From positions 3,658,001 to 3,722,000 of the forward strand of contig NZ_CP082904.1 of NCBI RefSeq assembly GCF_023517775.1: a stretch of DNA of 64,000 bases. Direction: 5' to 3'. The notes under the pieces are model-generated. The model was not told where the DNA came from. It searched no databases and was given only the letters and a program-made list of their open reading frames with translations. Within the stretch, counting starts at the first letter, position 1; the number at the start of each line of letters is the position of its first letter. Positions 45,601-55,877 of this stretch are shown piece after piece. The position numbers were made by a program, and so were the translations under genes. The stretch comes from Mixta hanseatica. GTDB lineage: Bacteria; Pseudomonadota; Gammaproteobacteria; Enterobacterales; Enterobacteriaceae.

Positions 45601-46241
45601 AGGTGATTGAAACGGAGCGGGCAAGCCAGGCGCTGGCGCTGTGGGAACGGCAGAGAAACGCTATTGATTTAATCATTACCGATTGCAATATTCCTGATAT
45701 GGATGGTTTTAGCTTTGTCCGCACCCTGCGTCAGCGTGAAGCGGAACAGGGTTTTCCGCCGGTGGCGATTGTCGGCCTGACCGCTGCCGCGGAAAAAACC
45801 ATCCAGCAGCGCTGCGTCGATGCCGGCATGAATTGCTGTTTGTTTAAACCGGCGAATATCGAAACCCTGAGCAGCGTTATCGCCACCGCCAACCCTGCGA
45901 GCGCGCCGTCAGCGAGCGGCAACGGCCTGCTGGAGCAACTGCTTGATGTCGATCCGCAAGCCTGCGCCAGTCTGATCGGCAGCGCGATTGATAGTCATCG
46001 TCAACTGGTCGCTCAACTGCAGCAATGCCAACAGCATGCTGAAATCATTACCCTGGCGCATACGCTAAAAGGCGGAGCGCGCCTGCTTAATGCCGATCGG
46101 CTGGAAAAGCTATGCCAACAGTTAGAAGACAGCACAAGCGACGATACTCAGCTTGATGAGCTGCGTCAGAATGTGATTAACGAAGTTCAGGTGCTGGAAG
46201 CTACCCTGCTCGCCCGGCTGAAATCGTTAAAGCGGTCCTGA
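42678..46241 (+). CDS. BvgS/EvgS-type hybrid sensor histidine kinase with full phosphorelay
   Basis: 1187 residues. Order: signal peptide (to ALA, about residue 22); two periplasmic Venus-flytrap (SBP_bac_3) domains (about 50-275 and 290-510); transmembrane helix about 530-552 (GAGLLTLLVLLW); PAS domain about 575-690 (FTNTLFDESPVVMYVRD); HisKA with H711 (HTSHDIRTQLHAIIGL); HATPase with NALKFT, DTGCGIS and GTGLGLS; receiver with D1002 (LIITDCNIPDMDG); Hpt with H1128 (LAHTLKGGARL). All phosphotransfer residues are present, so it should be active. AGGA precedes the ATG. Signals of this family include low pH, sulfate or nicotinate; the ligand here is unknown. A strong terminator follows. Confidence 0.93.
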   Translation: MIKRNLYFYLVLFIINSPALAQLPQLELQVHTDIVLPPKEELKQLNTINYPRRLRVGVPGSPRPPVYNNMDSGKLAGIAADYLAALQKMLDVELQIIPYATPAEAIQALRKQQLELLAFYNPHLHGTKGIINTPSWLLDRPVIAQNDRAPVNINSAVQPMIAWAEAPEFGQQLQRDFPHARLKHYRDAELALAAVAYGQADAMWGSAASIEFIRRYGYSGRINLSASRSVPDMDLSFGVSAAQPQLAEAIDIALQHIPLAGRLRIATNWGLDSTFVLKANPLLLNAEDEIWLRQHPVIPVVPNWHIAPLSMMNDDNQPTGIEAELLQLISERTGVKFVYPESFATRDSNVLALQLGELQPERPDPHMIYSRPYIVTPWVLVQRNNDDPAWTLSAMSGKSVAIEKRSPMRAWIEQRYPGNKIRLTESAQQAFELLAKGEVDAIIQPKLIADYQLNNHYAGHLRISRTLSDKPARFVMATQAENLELMHIIDKALLDISRETREKIVLYWQNARHVDSNNYWQYYRGTIIKITLGAGLLTLLVLLWNRHLQRVIRERTRAEQTLKNQLTFTNTLFDESPVVMYVRDRQMRLLHCNKAYVDFLDRPREQLLGTTLEALPAGFVINQRFQEIYAQTFVEGKPLVQDLQLHYQGRDYYTLHWALPYRDHADNIVGVIGGWLDITERYELLTALEKAKEEADRANEFKSRFLAHTSHDIRTQLHAIIGLLELEMRDSSRPLGQNISAAYESATTLQNLIGNVLDLSKIESGVLEPEPTPTNLVTVVEQLFALFHSKAEACGLTFNKAISVAHPCVLLDATMFNQIVANLLSNALKFTHAGKVEIALYQLPDASKLADKRGSYILKVSDTGCGISPHELHKIFDPFVQAGDRKSQQVGTGLGLSICRHLAHLLGGEISVESESDAGSVFSFSFCAPLCEETAKEGLPGGQHGHGRAMCILVVEDHAPNRLLLTQQLKYLGHQVIETERASQALALWERQRNAIDLIITDCNIPDMDGFSFVRTLRQREAEQGFPPVAIVGLTAAAEKTIQQRCVDAGMNCCLFKPANIETLSSVIATANPASAPSASGNGLLEQLLDVDPQACASLIGSAIDSHRQLVAQLQQCQQHAEIITLAHTLKGGARLLNADRLEKLCQQLEDSTSDDTQLDELRQNVINEVQVLEATLLARLKSLKRS

Positions 46242-46257
46242 CGGTATTAGCGCCTGC

Positions 46258-46288
46258 CCCGCCTGCCGGGCAGGCGGGCTGCTTTTTT
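46258..46288 (+). terminator. terminator of the hybrid kinase gene
   Basis: CCCGCCTGC-CGG-GCAGGCGGG stem (46258-46278) followed by CTGCTTTTTTG, 17 bases after the stop codon. Confidence 0.9.
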
Positions 46289-46377
46289 GATATACCTCAC
46301 AGCCTGACCCGCTGCCGCTTTTCTTTCTTCGTCTGAACGCTACAGTCAACTCATCCGACCACACAACAATAATTTAA

Positions 46378-48411
<2,034 letters not shown>

Positions 48412-48448
48412 CGTCCGCCGCAGAGAGAACGGGCAAGTTCAGCCCCGG

Positions 48449-49573
48449 TCAGCGCAGCTTCACTGAACGCAGCACGACAAATTTGTTATTTGACGCGACG
48501 GTGGTGCAGTTGCCAAACAGCTTTTTCATCTTACGATAATAATCCAGATGGCGATTGCCTACGATGCGCAGCTCGCCGCCATACTGCAGGCAACGGCGCG
48601 CGTCGCGAAACATCTGCCAGGCGATGTGATCGGTAATCGCGCTCTGCTGATGGAAAGGCGGATTACAGAGCACCGCATGCAGACGATCCGCCGGGAAGCC
48701 GCTCAGCGCGTTATTGACCTGAAAATGGCTGCGCGCCATATCCTGCGGACGGTTAAGCTCGACGTTCATACGGCTGGAGGCGATCGCCATCCAGGACTCA
48801 TCGATAAAATGCACCTCCGCCTGCGGATTCATCTCCAGCGCCAGCAGACCAATTACGCCGTTGCCGCAGCCAAGATCAACTATCTCGCCGCTGATATTAT
48901 CCGGCAGATGCTGCATAAAGAAGCGCGCGCCGATATCCAGTCCGCTGCGGGAAAAGACGTTGGCATGGTTATGAATCTGATACGCGGTGCCATCCAGCGG
49001 CCAGCTCAGCGTCTCCGCCTGCGACTTCAGTGCCGGTGCGGTAAAGGTGCTGTAAACCAGGCGCGCTTTTTTCCACGCCAGCGAGGTTTTCGTCGGGCCG
49101 AGGATACGTTCAAACAGCTGCAGCGTAGAGGTGTGGATCTCTTTCGCGCGCGCGCCGGCAATAATCACCGTTTCCGGCGTAACCACCGTGCGCAGCTGAC
49201 GCAGCTGATGCTCCAGCAGCGCCAGGGTGCGAGGGATTTTAATCAACACGCAGGCGGGCGCGGCGGGCAGTGGCGCCATACTATCGAGCAGAATAACCTG
49301 ATCCTCATCCAGCTGGTTATCGCGCAGATTTTGCCGCGTCGCCTGCTGGCTAATCCATGAGTCGTTAATACTGTAGAGCGGGCGATCCAGCGCGCAGGCG
49401 AGCGCGCCGAAGCTGTCATTAAACACCAGCAGCGGTCCCTGCTCCGGCGCAGGCAGCGTTTGCTGCAGCAGATACTCATCGGCCGAATCCCACGCCTGCA
49501 GTGGGTTTTCTTCCTGCATGCGCGGGAAGCGATGTAAAGTCAGCGTGCGTTCGCTCAGTTCTAATTGGCTCAT
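48449..49573 (-). CDS. rlmG: 23S rRNA m2G1835 methyltransferase RlmG
   Basis: 374 residues (E. coli 378). RlmG methylates N2 of G1835 in 23S rRNA using S-adenosylmethionine. The C-terminal MTS domain carries the SAM motif [17 protein letters not shown] (about 231-247) and the catalytic NPPF motif in VLCNPPFHQ (about 300-308), the signature of guanine-N2 methyltransferases. The N-terminal half is a degenerate methyltransferase fold. Convergent with fadH and divergent from ygjP. Confidence 0.95.
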   Translation of the reverse strand: MSQLELSERTLTLHRFPRMQEENPLQAWDSADEYLLQQTLPAPEQGPLLVFNDSFGALACALDRPLYSINDSWISQQATRQNLRDNQLDEDQVILLDSMAPLPAAPACVLIKIPRTLALLEHQLRQLRTVVTPETVIIAGARAKEIHTSTLQLFERILGPTKTSLAWKKARLVYSTFTAPALKSQAETLSWPLDGTAYQIHNHANVFSRSGLDIGARFFMQHLPDNISGEIVDLGCGNGVIGLLALEMNPQAEVHFIDESWMAIASSRMNVELNRPQDMARSHFQVNNALSGFPADRLHAVLCNPPFHQQSAITDHIAWQMFRDARRCLQYGGELRIVGNRHLDYYRKMKKLFGNCTTVASNNKFVVLRSVKLR

Positions 49574-49657
49574 GGATTCCTCGGCGTGGTACTATTGCGC
49601 ATCTTTTCGCCCCGAAAGCGGGGGCGCAGTATACTGCCTTTTTATTCGAGCCGCGTC

Positions 49658-50161
49658 ATGTCGTCGTTAATTTATCTGCAGGGCTATCCTGAAACGCTGC
49701 TGCGCCAGGTCCAGACTCTTATCGATCAGCAGCGCCTTGGCGAGGTGTTGCAACAACGCTATCCCGCCATGCACAACATCACCAGCGACAAAGCGCTGTA
49801 TGATTACACGCTGGCGTTAAAAAACCGCTATTTACGCAACGCCGCGCCGCTGAATAAAGTGGTCTACGACAGCAAAATCCGCGTCATCAAACATGCGCTT
49901 GGTCTGCATACTGCGGTCTCGCAGGTGCAGGGCGGCAAGCTGAAAGCGCGGGCGGAGATCCGCGTTGCCACGCTGTTCCGCCAGGCGCCGGAAGCCTTCC
50001 TGCGCATGATCGTAGTGCATGAGTTGGCGCATATTAAAGAGAAAGAGCACAACAAGGCTTTTTATCAGCTCTGCTGCCATATGGAGCCTGATTACCATCA
50101 GCTGGAATTCGATACCCGCCTCTGGCTGACCCATCAGGCGCTGCTGGGCAACGCCGATTAA
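49658..50161 (+). CDS. ygjP: YgjP, M48-type metallopeptidase-like protein (UTP pyrophosphatase in E. coli)
   Basis: 167 residues, the E. coli length. The zinc motif is HELAHIKEKEHNKAF (about 122-136; HExxH plus a downstream His), as in the WLM/YgjP (DUF45) group. The start at 49658 gives MSSLIYLQGYPE, matching E. coli MSNLTYLQGYPE; an in-frame start at 49565 would lie inside the rlmG 5' end. A TATACT element at about 49630 is a likely -10. I recall a report of UTP pyrophosphatase activity for the E. coli protein; the fold itself predicts only metal-dependent hydrolysis. The stop overlaps the convergent ClC gene by four bases. Confidence 0.9.
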   Translation: MSSLIYLQGYPETLLRQVQTLIDQQRLGEVLQQRYPAMHNITSDKALYDYTLALKNRYLRNAAPLNKVVYDSKIRVIKHALGLHTAVSQVQGGKLKARAEIRVATLFRQAPEAFLRMIVVHELAHIKEKEHNKAFYQLCCHMEPDYHQLEFDTRLWLTHQALLGNAD

Positions 50162-51843
50162 ATAAATTCTTTTGCCTTTCTAATCAGGCTGGTTTTGGTC
50201 AGCACGCCCAGATATTTACGATCCTGCGGATTATTCAATACCGGCAGGCGTTCCAGCGTCACCTGCGCAAAAGCTTCCCATCCCTCACGGATGGTCTGAT
50301 TGCGGAATACGCAGGGAAACTGCGCGTCCATGACCAGGATCACCGGCGAATCCAGCGTGATTTCATGATCGAGAATTTTGCGCGAGATATCATGAATCGA
50401 AACCACGCCAAGAAAATGGCCCAGGTCGTTAATCACATAGACATAGCGCTCTTTTTTCAGCGAGCTGACCGCCAGCGCGCGCCCGACCGACTCATGCGGC
50501 TGTAACGCGGCGCCAGGCACAATAAGCTGCTCAATGATGCTGTTATCAAACTCAAGCTTGGCGTCGGCGCGATTAAAATGCTGCGTGACCACCGGATAGG
50601 TGCTGGTCGCCTGCAGACGCCAGGCGACCAGCGCCGCCAGTACGGTGGCGATCATCACCGGAAACAGCAGACTGCTATTGAGCGTCATTTCCAGCGCCAT
50701 CAGCATCGCCATCAGTGGCGCCTGGCTGACCGCCGCCAGCACCGCTCCCATACCCACCACCGCAAACAGCAGCGTATTGCTTACCGGCAGCCCGGCCTGT
50801 TGCGCCAGCGTGGCGATAATCACGCCCAGCAGCGCACCGACCAACAGTGAAGGGGTAAACAGTCCGCCCACCGCGTTCGAGCCTACCGATAATGCCGTGG
50901 CGCTCATTTTTAATACCAGCAGCAACAACAGCGCGGGCAGCAGATAGTCTCCTGCCATAATTTTTACAATCACTTCATAGCCGTTGCCCAGGATATCAGT
51001 AGAGACCAGCGCCAGCGTGCCCACCAGCAGGCCGCCTAATCCAAGGCGCAGCGGCAGCGAGGCTATAGCAGAGAAAAGCTGTCTGCTGCGGCCAATCATT
51101 TTAATCAGCAGCCAGCCTAGCAGCCCGGACAACAGGCCGATGGAGACCGTCAGCAGCAGCGCCGTTGGCTCCAGCTGAAACTGGACATCGGCAAAGGGAT
51201 ACAGCGCATTGCGCAGGCCCAGCGACCACATGGTCATCACCGCCGTGGCGGCCGCAATAATTAGCGGGATCAGCCGCTGTAGCGCCGTAATGCCAAAGGC
51301 GATCTCCGCCACGAAAATCGCCGAGGCCAGCGGCGCATGATAAACCGAGGCCAGCCCGGCGGCGGCGGCCATCGCCACGATTTCACTATTATTAATGGCG
51401 ACGGATTTAAAGCAAAAGCGCCCCATCAGGCTGCCACACAGCGCGGAAAGCTGCACCATCGGCCCCTCTTTACCAATTGAGGCGCCGCTGCCGATACTGG
51501 CGATCGATGAAAGCGCGCGAAACAGTGAGGTTCTGGTGGGCACCGCGTCCAGCCGGGCGTTAATCACGTCCAGATAGTCGGTTTTACTGGTTTGCTGACG
51601 CTCCAGGCTAATGGCATAGCGCAGAAAAAAGCCAGCGACCACGCCGCCCAGCCCGACGATCAGCGGCCAGCAATACCAGGGCCAGACGGTCATCGCCACG
51701 GTGATATCGCGATCGGTATGAAACAGTAACTGGTTAATCAGCTCAATCAGATGACGGAAGCCCAGCGTTACCAGCGATGCCGCGCAGCCTACCGGGATCG
51801 CGACCAAAATAGTGGTCCAGTTAAGAACATGTTTAACGCTCAC
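50158..51843 (-). CDS. ClC-family chloride channel/antiporter with C-terminal CBS pair
   Basis: 561 residues from the GTG at 51841-51843, which has AGAAGGA six bases upstream; an in-frame ATG at 51891 lacks a ribosome site. Membrane domain: GSGASIGKEGPMVQLSA (gating Glu in GKEGP) and NAVGGLFTPSLLVGALLG (the GxFxP motif) mark a functional ClC core. Two CBS domains occupy about 440-555 and would sense nucleotides or ionic strength. E. coli ClcA and ClcB lack CBS domains, so this is a different subgroup. It lies between ygjP and ygjR, where E. coli has ygjQ. Whether it is a channel or a H+/Cl- antiporter is not decided here. Confidence 0.88.
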   Translation of the reverse strand: MSVKHVLNWTTILVAIPVGCAASLVTLGFRHLIELINQLLFHTDRDITVAMTVWPWYCWPLIVGLGGVVAGFFLRYAISLERQQTSKTDYLDVINARLDAVPTRTSLFRALSSIASIGSGASIGKEGPMVQLSALCGSLMGRFCFKSVAINNSEIVAMAAAAGLASVYHAPLASAIFVAEIAFGITALQRLIPLIIAAATAVMTMWSLGLRNALYPFADVQFQLEPTALLLTVSIGLLSGLLGWLLIKMIGRSRQLFSAIASLPLRLGLGGLLVGTLALVSTDILGNGYEVIVKIMAGDYLLPALLLLLVLKMSATALSVGSNAVGGLFTPSLLVGALLGVIIATLAQQAGLPVSNTLLFAVVGMGAVLAAVSQAPLMAMLMALEMTLNSSLLFPVMIATVLAALVAWRLQATSTYPVVTQHFNRADAKLEFDNSIIEQLIVPGAALQPHESVGRALAVSSLKKERYVYVINDLGHFLGVVSIHDISRKILDHEITLDSPVILVMDAQFPCVFRNQTIREGWEAFAQVTLERLPVLNNPQDRKYLGVLTKTSLIRKAKEFI

Positions 51844-52001
51844 ATCGCATCCTTCTGTTACGGTTCCTGCCTGCGGGAAAAAGGCCATCATATTGGAAGG
51901 CGGATCGCAGGATCAAATCAGCGACGGCGCTTTGCCGTGGCGCAATCCCGCGCCCATGTTAATCTGCTGTTCCTTATTCAGGCTCAGGAGCAGGCATTTT
52001 T

Positions 52002-52994
52002 ATGATTCGCTTCGCTATTGTAGGCACTAACTGGATTACCCGGCAGTTTGTCGAGGCCGCGCATCAGACCGGCAAAATGCAACTGACCGCTATTTATTCG
52101 CGCACGCTGGAGCAGGCGCTGGCTTTCGCTAAAACCTGCCCGGCCGAGCATCTGTTTATCTCCCTGGAGCAGATGGCGGCCTGCGCTGAGATCGATGCGG
52201 TTTATATCGCCAGCCCTAACGCTCTGCACTGTGAACAGGCGCTGCTGTTTATGCGTCATCACAAGCATGTAATTTGTGAAAAACCGCTGGCCTCTACCCT
52301 GCAGGAAGCGGAACGGATGATCGCCTGCGCCGCTGATCATCAGGTGGTGCTGTTTGAAGCGTTTAAAACCGCCGCCCTGCCGGGTTTCCAGGTAATTCAG
52401 CAATTCCTGCCGCAGTTGGGCCGGCTGCGTAAAGCGCTGTTCAATTATTGTCAATACTCTTCCCGCTATCCGCGCTATCTGAACGGCGAACATCCCAATA
52501 CGTTCGATCCGCGCTGGTCTAACGGCTCGATCATGGATATTGGCTACTACTGCCTGGCCAGCGCGCTGGCGCTGTGGGGAGAGCCGCAGCGGGTGCAGGC
52601 GCAGGCCACGCTGCTGGAGAGCGGCGTTGATGCGCATGGTTCGGTAATCATGCACTACGGCGATTTCGACGTCACGCTGCTGCATTCCAAAGTCAGCGAC
52701 TCGTATATTCCCAGCGAGATCCAGGGCGAAGCGGGATCGCTGGTGATAGAAAAACTGTCTGAAGTGCAACGCGTGACATTGAATCCACGCGGCGGCGCTG
52801 CCCAGGATCTGACGCCTGCGCAGCACAGCAACACCATGCGTTATGAAGCGGAGCAGTTCGCCGGGCTGGTCGCCGGACGGCAGGTTGCCCATCCGGGCCT
52901 GGCATTGACACGCAGCACGGCGCGCCTGCTAACTGAAATCCGGCGGCAAACCGGCGTGGTTTTTCCGGCAGACGCCGAAAACAGATCCAGCTAG
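52002..52994 (+). CDS. ygjR: Gfo/Idh/MocA-family oxidoreductase YgjR
   Basis: 330 residues (E. coli 334). The N-terminal Rossmann fold starts FAIVGTNWITRQFVEAA, a variant of the GxGxxx motif, and continues with the family signature VICEKPLAS (about 90-98, Lys expected in the active site) and a GSIMDIGYYCLASA helix (about 169-182) in the catalytic domain. Substrate unknown; the family acts on sugars and cyclitols with NAD(P). CAGGAG lies upstream of the ATG. Divergent from the ClC gene; followed by alx as in E. coli. Confidence 0.92.
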   Translation: MIRFAIVGTNWITRQFVEAAHQTGKMQLTAIYSRTLEQALAFAKTCPAEHLFISLEQMAACAEIDAVYIASPNALHCEQALLFMRHHKHVICEKPLASTLQEAERMIACAADHQVVLFEAFKTAALPGFQVIQQFLPQLGRLRKALFNYCQYSSRYPRYLNGEHPNTFDPRWSNGSIMDIGYYCLASALALWGEPQRVQAQATLLESGVDAHGSVIMHYGDFDVTLLHSKVSDSYIPSEIQGEAGSLVIEKLSEVQRVTLNPRGGAAQDLTPAQHSNTMRYEAEQFAGLVAGRQVAHPGLALTRSTARLLTEIRRQTGVVFPADAENRSS

Positions 52995-53065
52995 TGTAAA
53001 TATTTCAAAATATGACGCCAGATACGTTGCTTATTGCCCTGCGCCCTTCTATCTTTCTTTGCAGC

Positions 53066-53236
53066 AAAGGGGAGTAACTTGTTAGCCGATCGATCGTCAT
53101 TACGATGCGTTACGCATCCGGTCATCGGGCAATGCGGAATTTTTTCTGTATTGTAAGTGAGACCTTGCCGGAAGGCAGGGCTTTGCTTGCAATAAACAGC
53201 ACGGCTGATGTCTTCCGACGTTGGCCGTTTTTGTTT
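53066..53236 (+). promoter_or_regulatory. yybP-ykoY (Mn2+) riboswitch of alx (PRE element)
   Basis: The leader starts with AAGGGGAGTAACTTGTTAGCC, the conserved GGGGAGTA box of yybP-ykoY aptamers, continues with GCATCCGGTCATCGGGCAAT, GAGACCTTGCCGGAAGGCAG and ends with GGCTGATGTCTTCCGACGTT then GGCCGTTTTTGTTT, a terminator-like hairpin and T-run before the alx start. In E. coli this RNA responds to Mn2+ and alkaline pH. Edges are approximate. Confidence 0.92.
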
Positions 53237-53254
53237 ACTGACAGGATATTATTT

Positions 53255-54232
53255 ATGCAAACCGTTGGCACACCGTTACTCTGGGGCAGCTTCGCCGTTG
53301 TCGTGCTGATCATGCTGGCGATCGATCTCTTTCTACAGGGACGGCGCGGCGCGCAAACCATGACGCTCAAGCAAGCGGCAGTCTGGTCGCTGGTCTGGGT
53401 TTCTGTTTCCCTGCTTTTCGCCACCGCATTCTGGTGGTATCTCGATGGTTCTATGGGCCGTGAAGCGGCGAATACGCAAACCATGGCGTTTTTAACTGGC
53501 TATGTGCTGGAGAAAGCGCTGGCCGTGGATAACGTCTTTGTCTGGCTGATGCTGTTCGGCTATTTCGCCGTACCGGCGGCTTATCAGCGTCGGGTACTGA
53601 TTTACGGCGTGCTGGGCGCGATTGTCCTGCGTACCATTATGATTTTTGCCGGTAGCTGGCTGGTCACCCAGTTTAGCTGGATCCTCTACCTGTTCGGTGC
53701 TTTCCTGCTGCTTACCGGCATCAAGATGGCGTTCAGCAAAGAGGATGATGAACATTCAGTCGGCGATAAGCCGGTGGTGCGCTGGCTGCGTAGCCATCTA
53801 CGCATGACGGATAATCTGGAAGGCGAGAAGTTTTTCGTGCGCCGCAACGGCCTGCTGTACGCTACGCCGCTGCTGCTGGTACTGATTATGGTGGAACTGA
53901 GCGACGTTATTTTTGCCGTCGACAGTATTCCGGCCATTTTTGCCGTGACCACCGATCCCTTTATCGTGCTGACCTCTAACCTGTTTGCCATCCTCGGCCT
54001 GCGCGCCATGTATTTCCTGTTGGCTGGCGTGGCGGAGCGTTTCTCGATGCTGAAATACGGCCTGGCGATTGTGCTGGTGTTTATCGGTATTAAGATGCTG
54101 ATTGTTGATATCTGGCATATCCCGGTAGCGATTTCCCTCGGCGTGGTGGGTAGCATTCTTGGCCTGACGCTGCTGATTAACGCCTGGGTTAATCACCGCA
54201 ACGATCGCAATAAAATCAATAACGCAAAGTAA
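53255..54232 (+). CDS. alx: TerC-family membrane protein Alx
   Basis: 325 residues, eight or nine membrane helices. The start [17 protein letters not shown] matches E. coli Alx. Conserved acidic membrane residues of the TerC family are seen in [12 protein letters not shown] and [20 protein letters not shown], thought to bind Mn2+. Alx is linked to Mn export under alkaline conditions. Expression is expected to depend on the riboswitch directly upstream. The in-frame open region upstream to 53105 is inside the riboswitch and is not coding. Confidence 0.95.
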   Translation: MQTVGTPLLWGSFAVVVLIMLAIDLFLQGRRGAQTMTLKQAAVWSLVWVSVSLLFATAFWWYLDGSMGREAANTQTMAFLTGYVLEKALAVDNVFVWLMLFGYFAVPAAYQRRVLIYGVLGAIVLRTIMIFAGSWLVTQFSWILYLFGAFLLLTGIKMAFSKEDDEHSVGDKPVVRWLRSHLRMTDNLEGEKFFVRRNGLLYATPLLLVLIMVELSDVIFAVDSIPAIFAVTTDPFIVLTSNLFAILGLRAMYFLLAGVAERFSMLKYGLAIVLVFIGIKMLIVDIWHIPVAISLGVVGSILGLTLLINAWVNHRNDRNKINNAK

Positions 54233-54244
54233 CAAAGCAATATG

Positions 54245-54388
54245 CTACGGGGCGCTTAGCGCCCCGTTGATTATTCTGCTCAAATGAAATGAAGCAATTG
54301 CAATCACTGTCACAATTCCAATAAACAGAAATAAAAAAAGTCGATCCCGTCCTGATAGCCATAATTTCTGCTTTTCCTGCCATCGCAT
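54245..54388 (-). CDS. hypothetical 47-residue single-helix membrane protein
   Basis: Reads MRWQEKQKLWLSGRDRLFLF and continues with a hydrophobic helix to a short tail NGALSAP. The ATG at 54386-54388 follows TATAAGGAA. Basic N-terminus and one helix predict an inner membrane peptide with its N-terminus in the cytoplasm. Not recognised. It overlaps the alx terminator and lies between alx and sstT on the opposite strand. It could be a real small protein or a chance frame. Confidence 0.4.
   Translation of the reverse strand: MRWQEKQKLWLSGRDRLFLFLFIGIVTVIAIASFHLSRIINGALSAP
54247..54267 (+). terminator. alx terminator
   Basis: ACGGGGCG...CGCCCCGT perfect inverted repeat (arms 54247-54256 and 54258-54267 by sequence, with a small loop in practice) followed by TGATTATT, 15 bases after the alx stop. 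Confidence 0.75.
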
Positions 54389-54474
54389 TTCCTTATACTT
54401 CCCCAGGCAAACACTCATGCCGTACGTGGCCTGCCCGGCCCCGACGTCCACAATAACTATTCTTGGTTCTGACG

Positions 54475-55713
54475 ATGGAAAAAAGTTCTTCCACGCTGAT
54501 TGCGCGCCTGTTAGGCGGCAGTCTGGTAAAACAAATTATGATTGGCCTGCTGGCCGGTATCGCGCTCGCCTGGTTCTCAAAAGATACGGCGCTGGCGGTC
54601 GGCCTGCTCGGCTCGCTGTTCGTTAACGCGCTGAAAGCGGTAGCGCCGCTGCTGGTGCTGGTGCTGGTCATTGCTTCAATTGCCAACCACAAGCATGGGC
54701 AAAAAAGTAATATTCGCCCGATTATTCTGCTTTATCTGCTGAGTACCTTTTTTGCAGCGGTGGTTGCCGTGGTTTGCAGTCACCTCTATCCGCAGGTGTT
54801 GACCCTGAGCGCAGCGCAAACGGAGATTACCCCGCCATCCGGCATTGTTGAGGTTTTAAACGGCTTGCTGATGAGCATGGTGGCGAATCCGTTTGATGCG
54901 CTTATTCACGCTAACTATATCGGCATTCTGGTGTGGGCGATTGGTTTGGGTATCGCTTTCCGCCACAGCAGCGAGAGCACCAAACAGTTGCTGAACGACG
55001 CCTCCGACGCCGTGACCTGGATGGTGCGTATCGTGATTCGCTGCGCGCCGCTGGGTATTTTCGGTCTGGTCGCCTCGATTCTGGCCTCTACCGGCTTTTC
55101 TGCGCTGTGGAATTATGCCCACCTGCTGACCCTGCTGATTGGCTGTATGCTGCTGATGGCGTTGGTGTTTAACCCGATGCTGGTGTGGTGGAAAATTCGC
55201 CGCAATCCTTATCCGCTGGTGTTTACCTGCCTGCGTGAAAGCGGCGTGACCGCTTTCTTTACCCGCAGCTCGGCGGCGAATATTCCGGTGAATATGGCGT
55301 TGGCGAAAAGGCTAGGCCTGGATGAAGATACCTGGTCGGTTTCTATCCCGCTGGGCGCCACTATCAGTATGGCGGGCGCATCCATCACCATTACCGTACT
55401 GACGCTGGCGGCGGTGAATACGCTGGGCATTCACGTTGACGTGCCGACCGCCGTGCTGCTTAGCCTGGTCGCTTCGCTGTGCGCCTGCGGCGCATCCGGC
55501 GTGGCGGGCGGTTCGCTGCTGCTGATCCCGGTGGCCTGTAATATGTTTGGTATTCCTAATGATGTCGCCATGCAGGTGGTCGCGGTAGGTTTTATTATCG
55601 GCGTACTGCAGGATTCGGCGGAAACCGCGCTGAACTCCTCTACCGATATTCTGTTTACCGCCGCCGTTTGTCAGGCGGAGGAGCAGCGCGCGGCAGCGAA
55701 GAGTCCCAGCTAA
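54475..55713 (+). CDS. sstT: sodium:serine/threonine symporter SstT
   Basis: 412 residues (E. coli 414), DAACS family. SstT imports serine and threonine with Na+. Signatures include [22 protein letters not shown], the substrate-loop segment [39 protein letters not shown] and the C-terminal [24 protein letters not shown]. The ATG at 54475 is chosen; a TTG at 54463 would add four residues, and neither has a strong ribosome site. Conserved position after alx. Confidence 0.95.
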   Translation: MEKSSSTLIARLLGGSLVKQIMIGLLAGIALAWFSKDTALAVGLLGSLFVNALKAVAPLLVLVLVIASIANHKHGQKSNIRPIILLYLLSTFFAAVVAVVCSHLYPQVLTLSAAQTEITPPSGIVEVLNGLLMSMVANPFDALIHANYIGILVWAIGLGIAFRHSSESTKQLLNDASDAVTWMVRIVIRCAPLGIFGLVASILASTGFSALWNYAHLLTLLIGCMLLMALVFNPMLVWWKIRRNPYPLVFTCLRESGVTAFFTRSSAANIPVNMALAKRLGLDEDTWSVSIPLGATISMAGASITITVLTLAAVNTLGIHVDVPTAVLLSLVASLCACGASGVAGGSLLLIPVACNMFGIPNDVAMQVVAVGFIIGVLQDSAETALNSSTDILFTAAVCQAEEQRAAAKSPS

Positions 55714-55744
55714 GCGCCTGTGGCTATCACGTAAAAAGCACGGT

Positions 55745-55772
55745 AAAGAGGCGGCCACTGGGCCGCCTCTTT
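55745..55772 (+). terminator. sstT terminator
   Basis: Perfect 12-bp stem AAAGAGGCGGCC-ACTG-GGCCGCCTCTTT, 31 bases after the sstT stop. Confidence 0.85.
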
Positions 55773-55877
55773 CGTTAGACTACGTTTCTTTAAAGATCGC
55801 TGGAGCACTCTGTCGCTGGGCGCCTCTGGTAAGAGTGGCGCCCGCGCCGGAAGGCCATTGCGTCACTTTTCTATGCC

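Noticed and set aside
48548-49360. 270-codon frame antisense to rlmG
   Set aside because: Shadow frame; the minus-strand product has the SAM and NPPF motifs of RlmG.
51984-52892. 302-codon minus-strand frame opposite ygjR
   Set aside because: Composition (Gln, Arg, His rich) and absence of motifs show it is a shadow of ygjR.
53105-53254. In-frame upstream extension of alx
   Set aside because: It overlaps the yybP-ykoY riboswitch, and the E. coli-like start at 53255 is clear.
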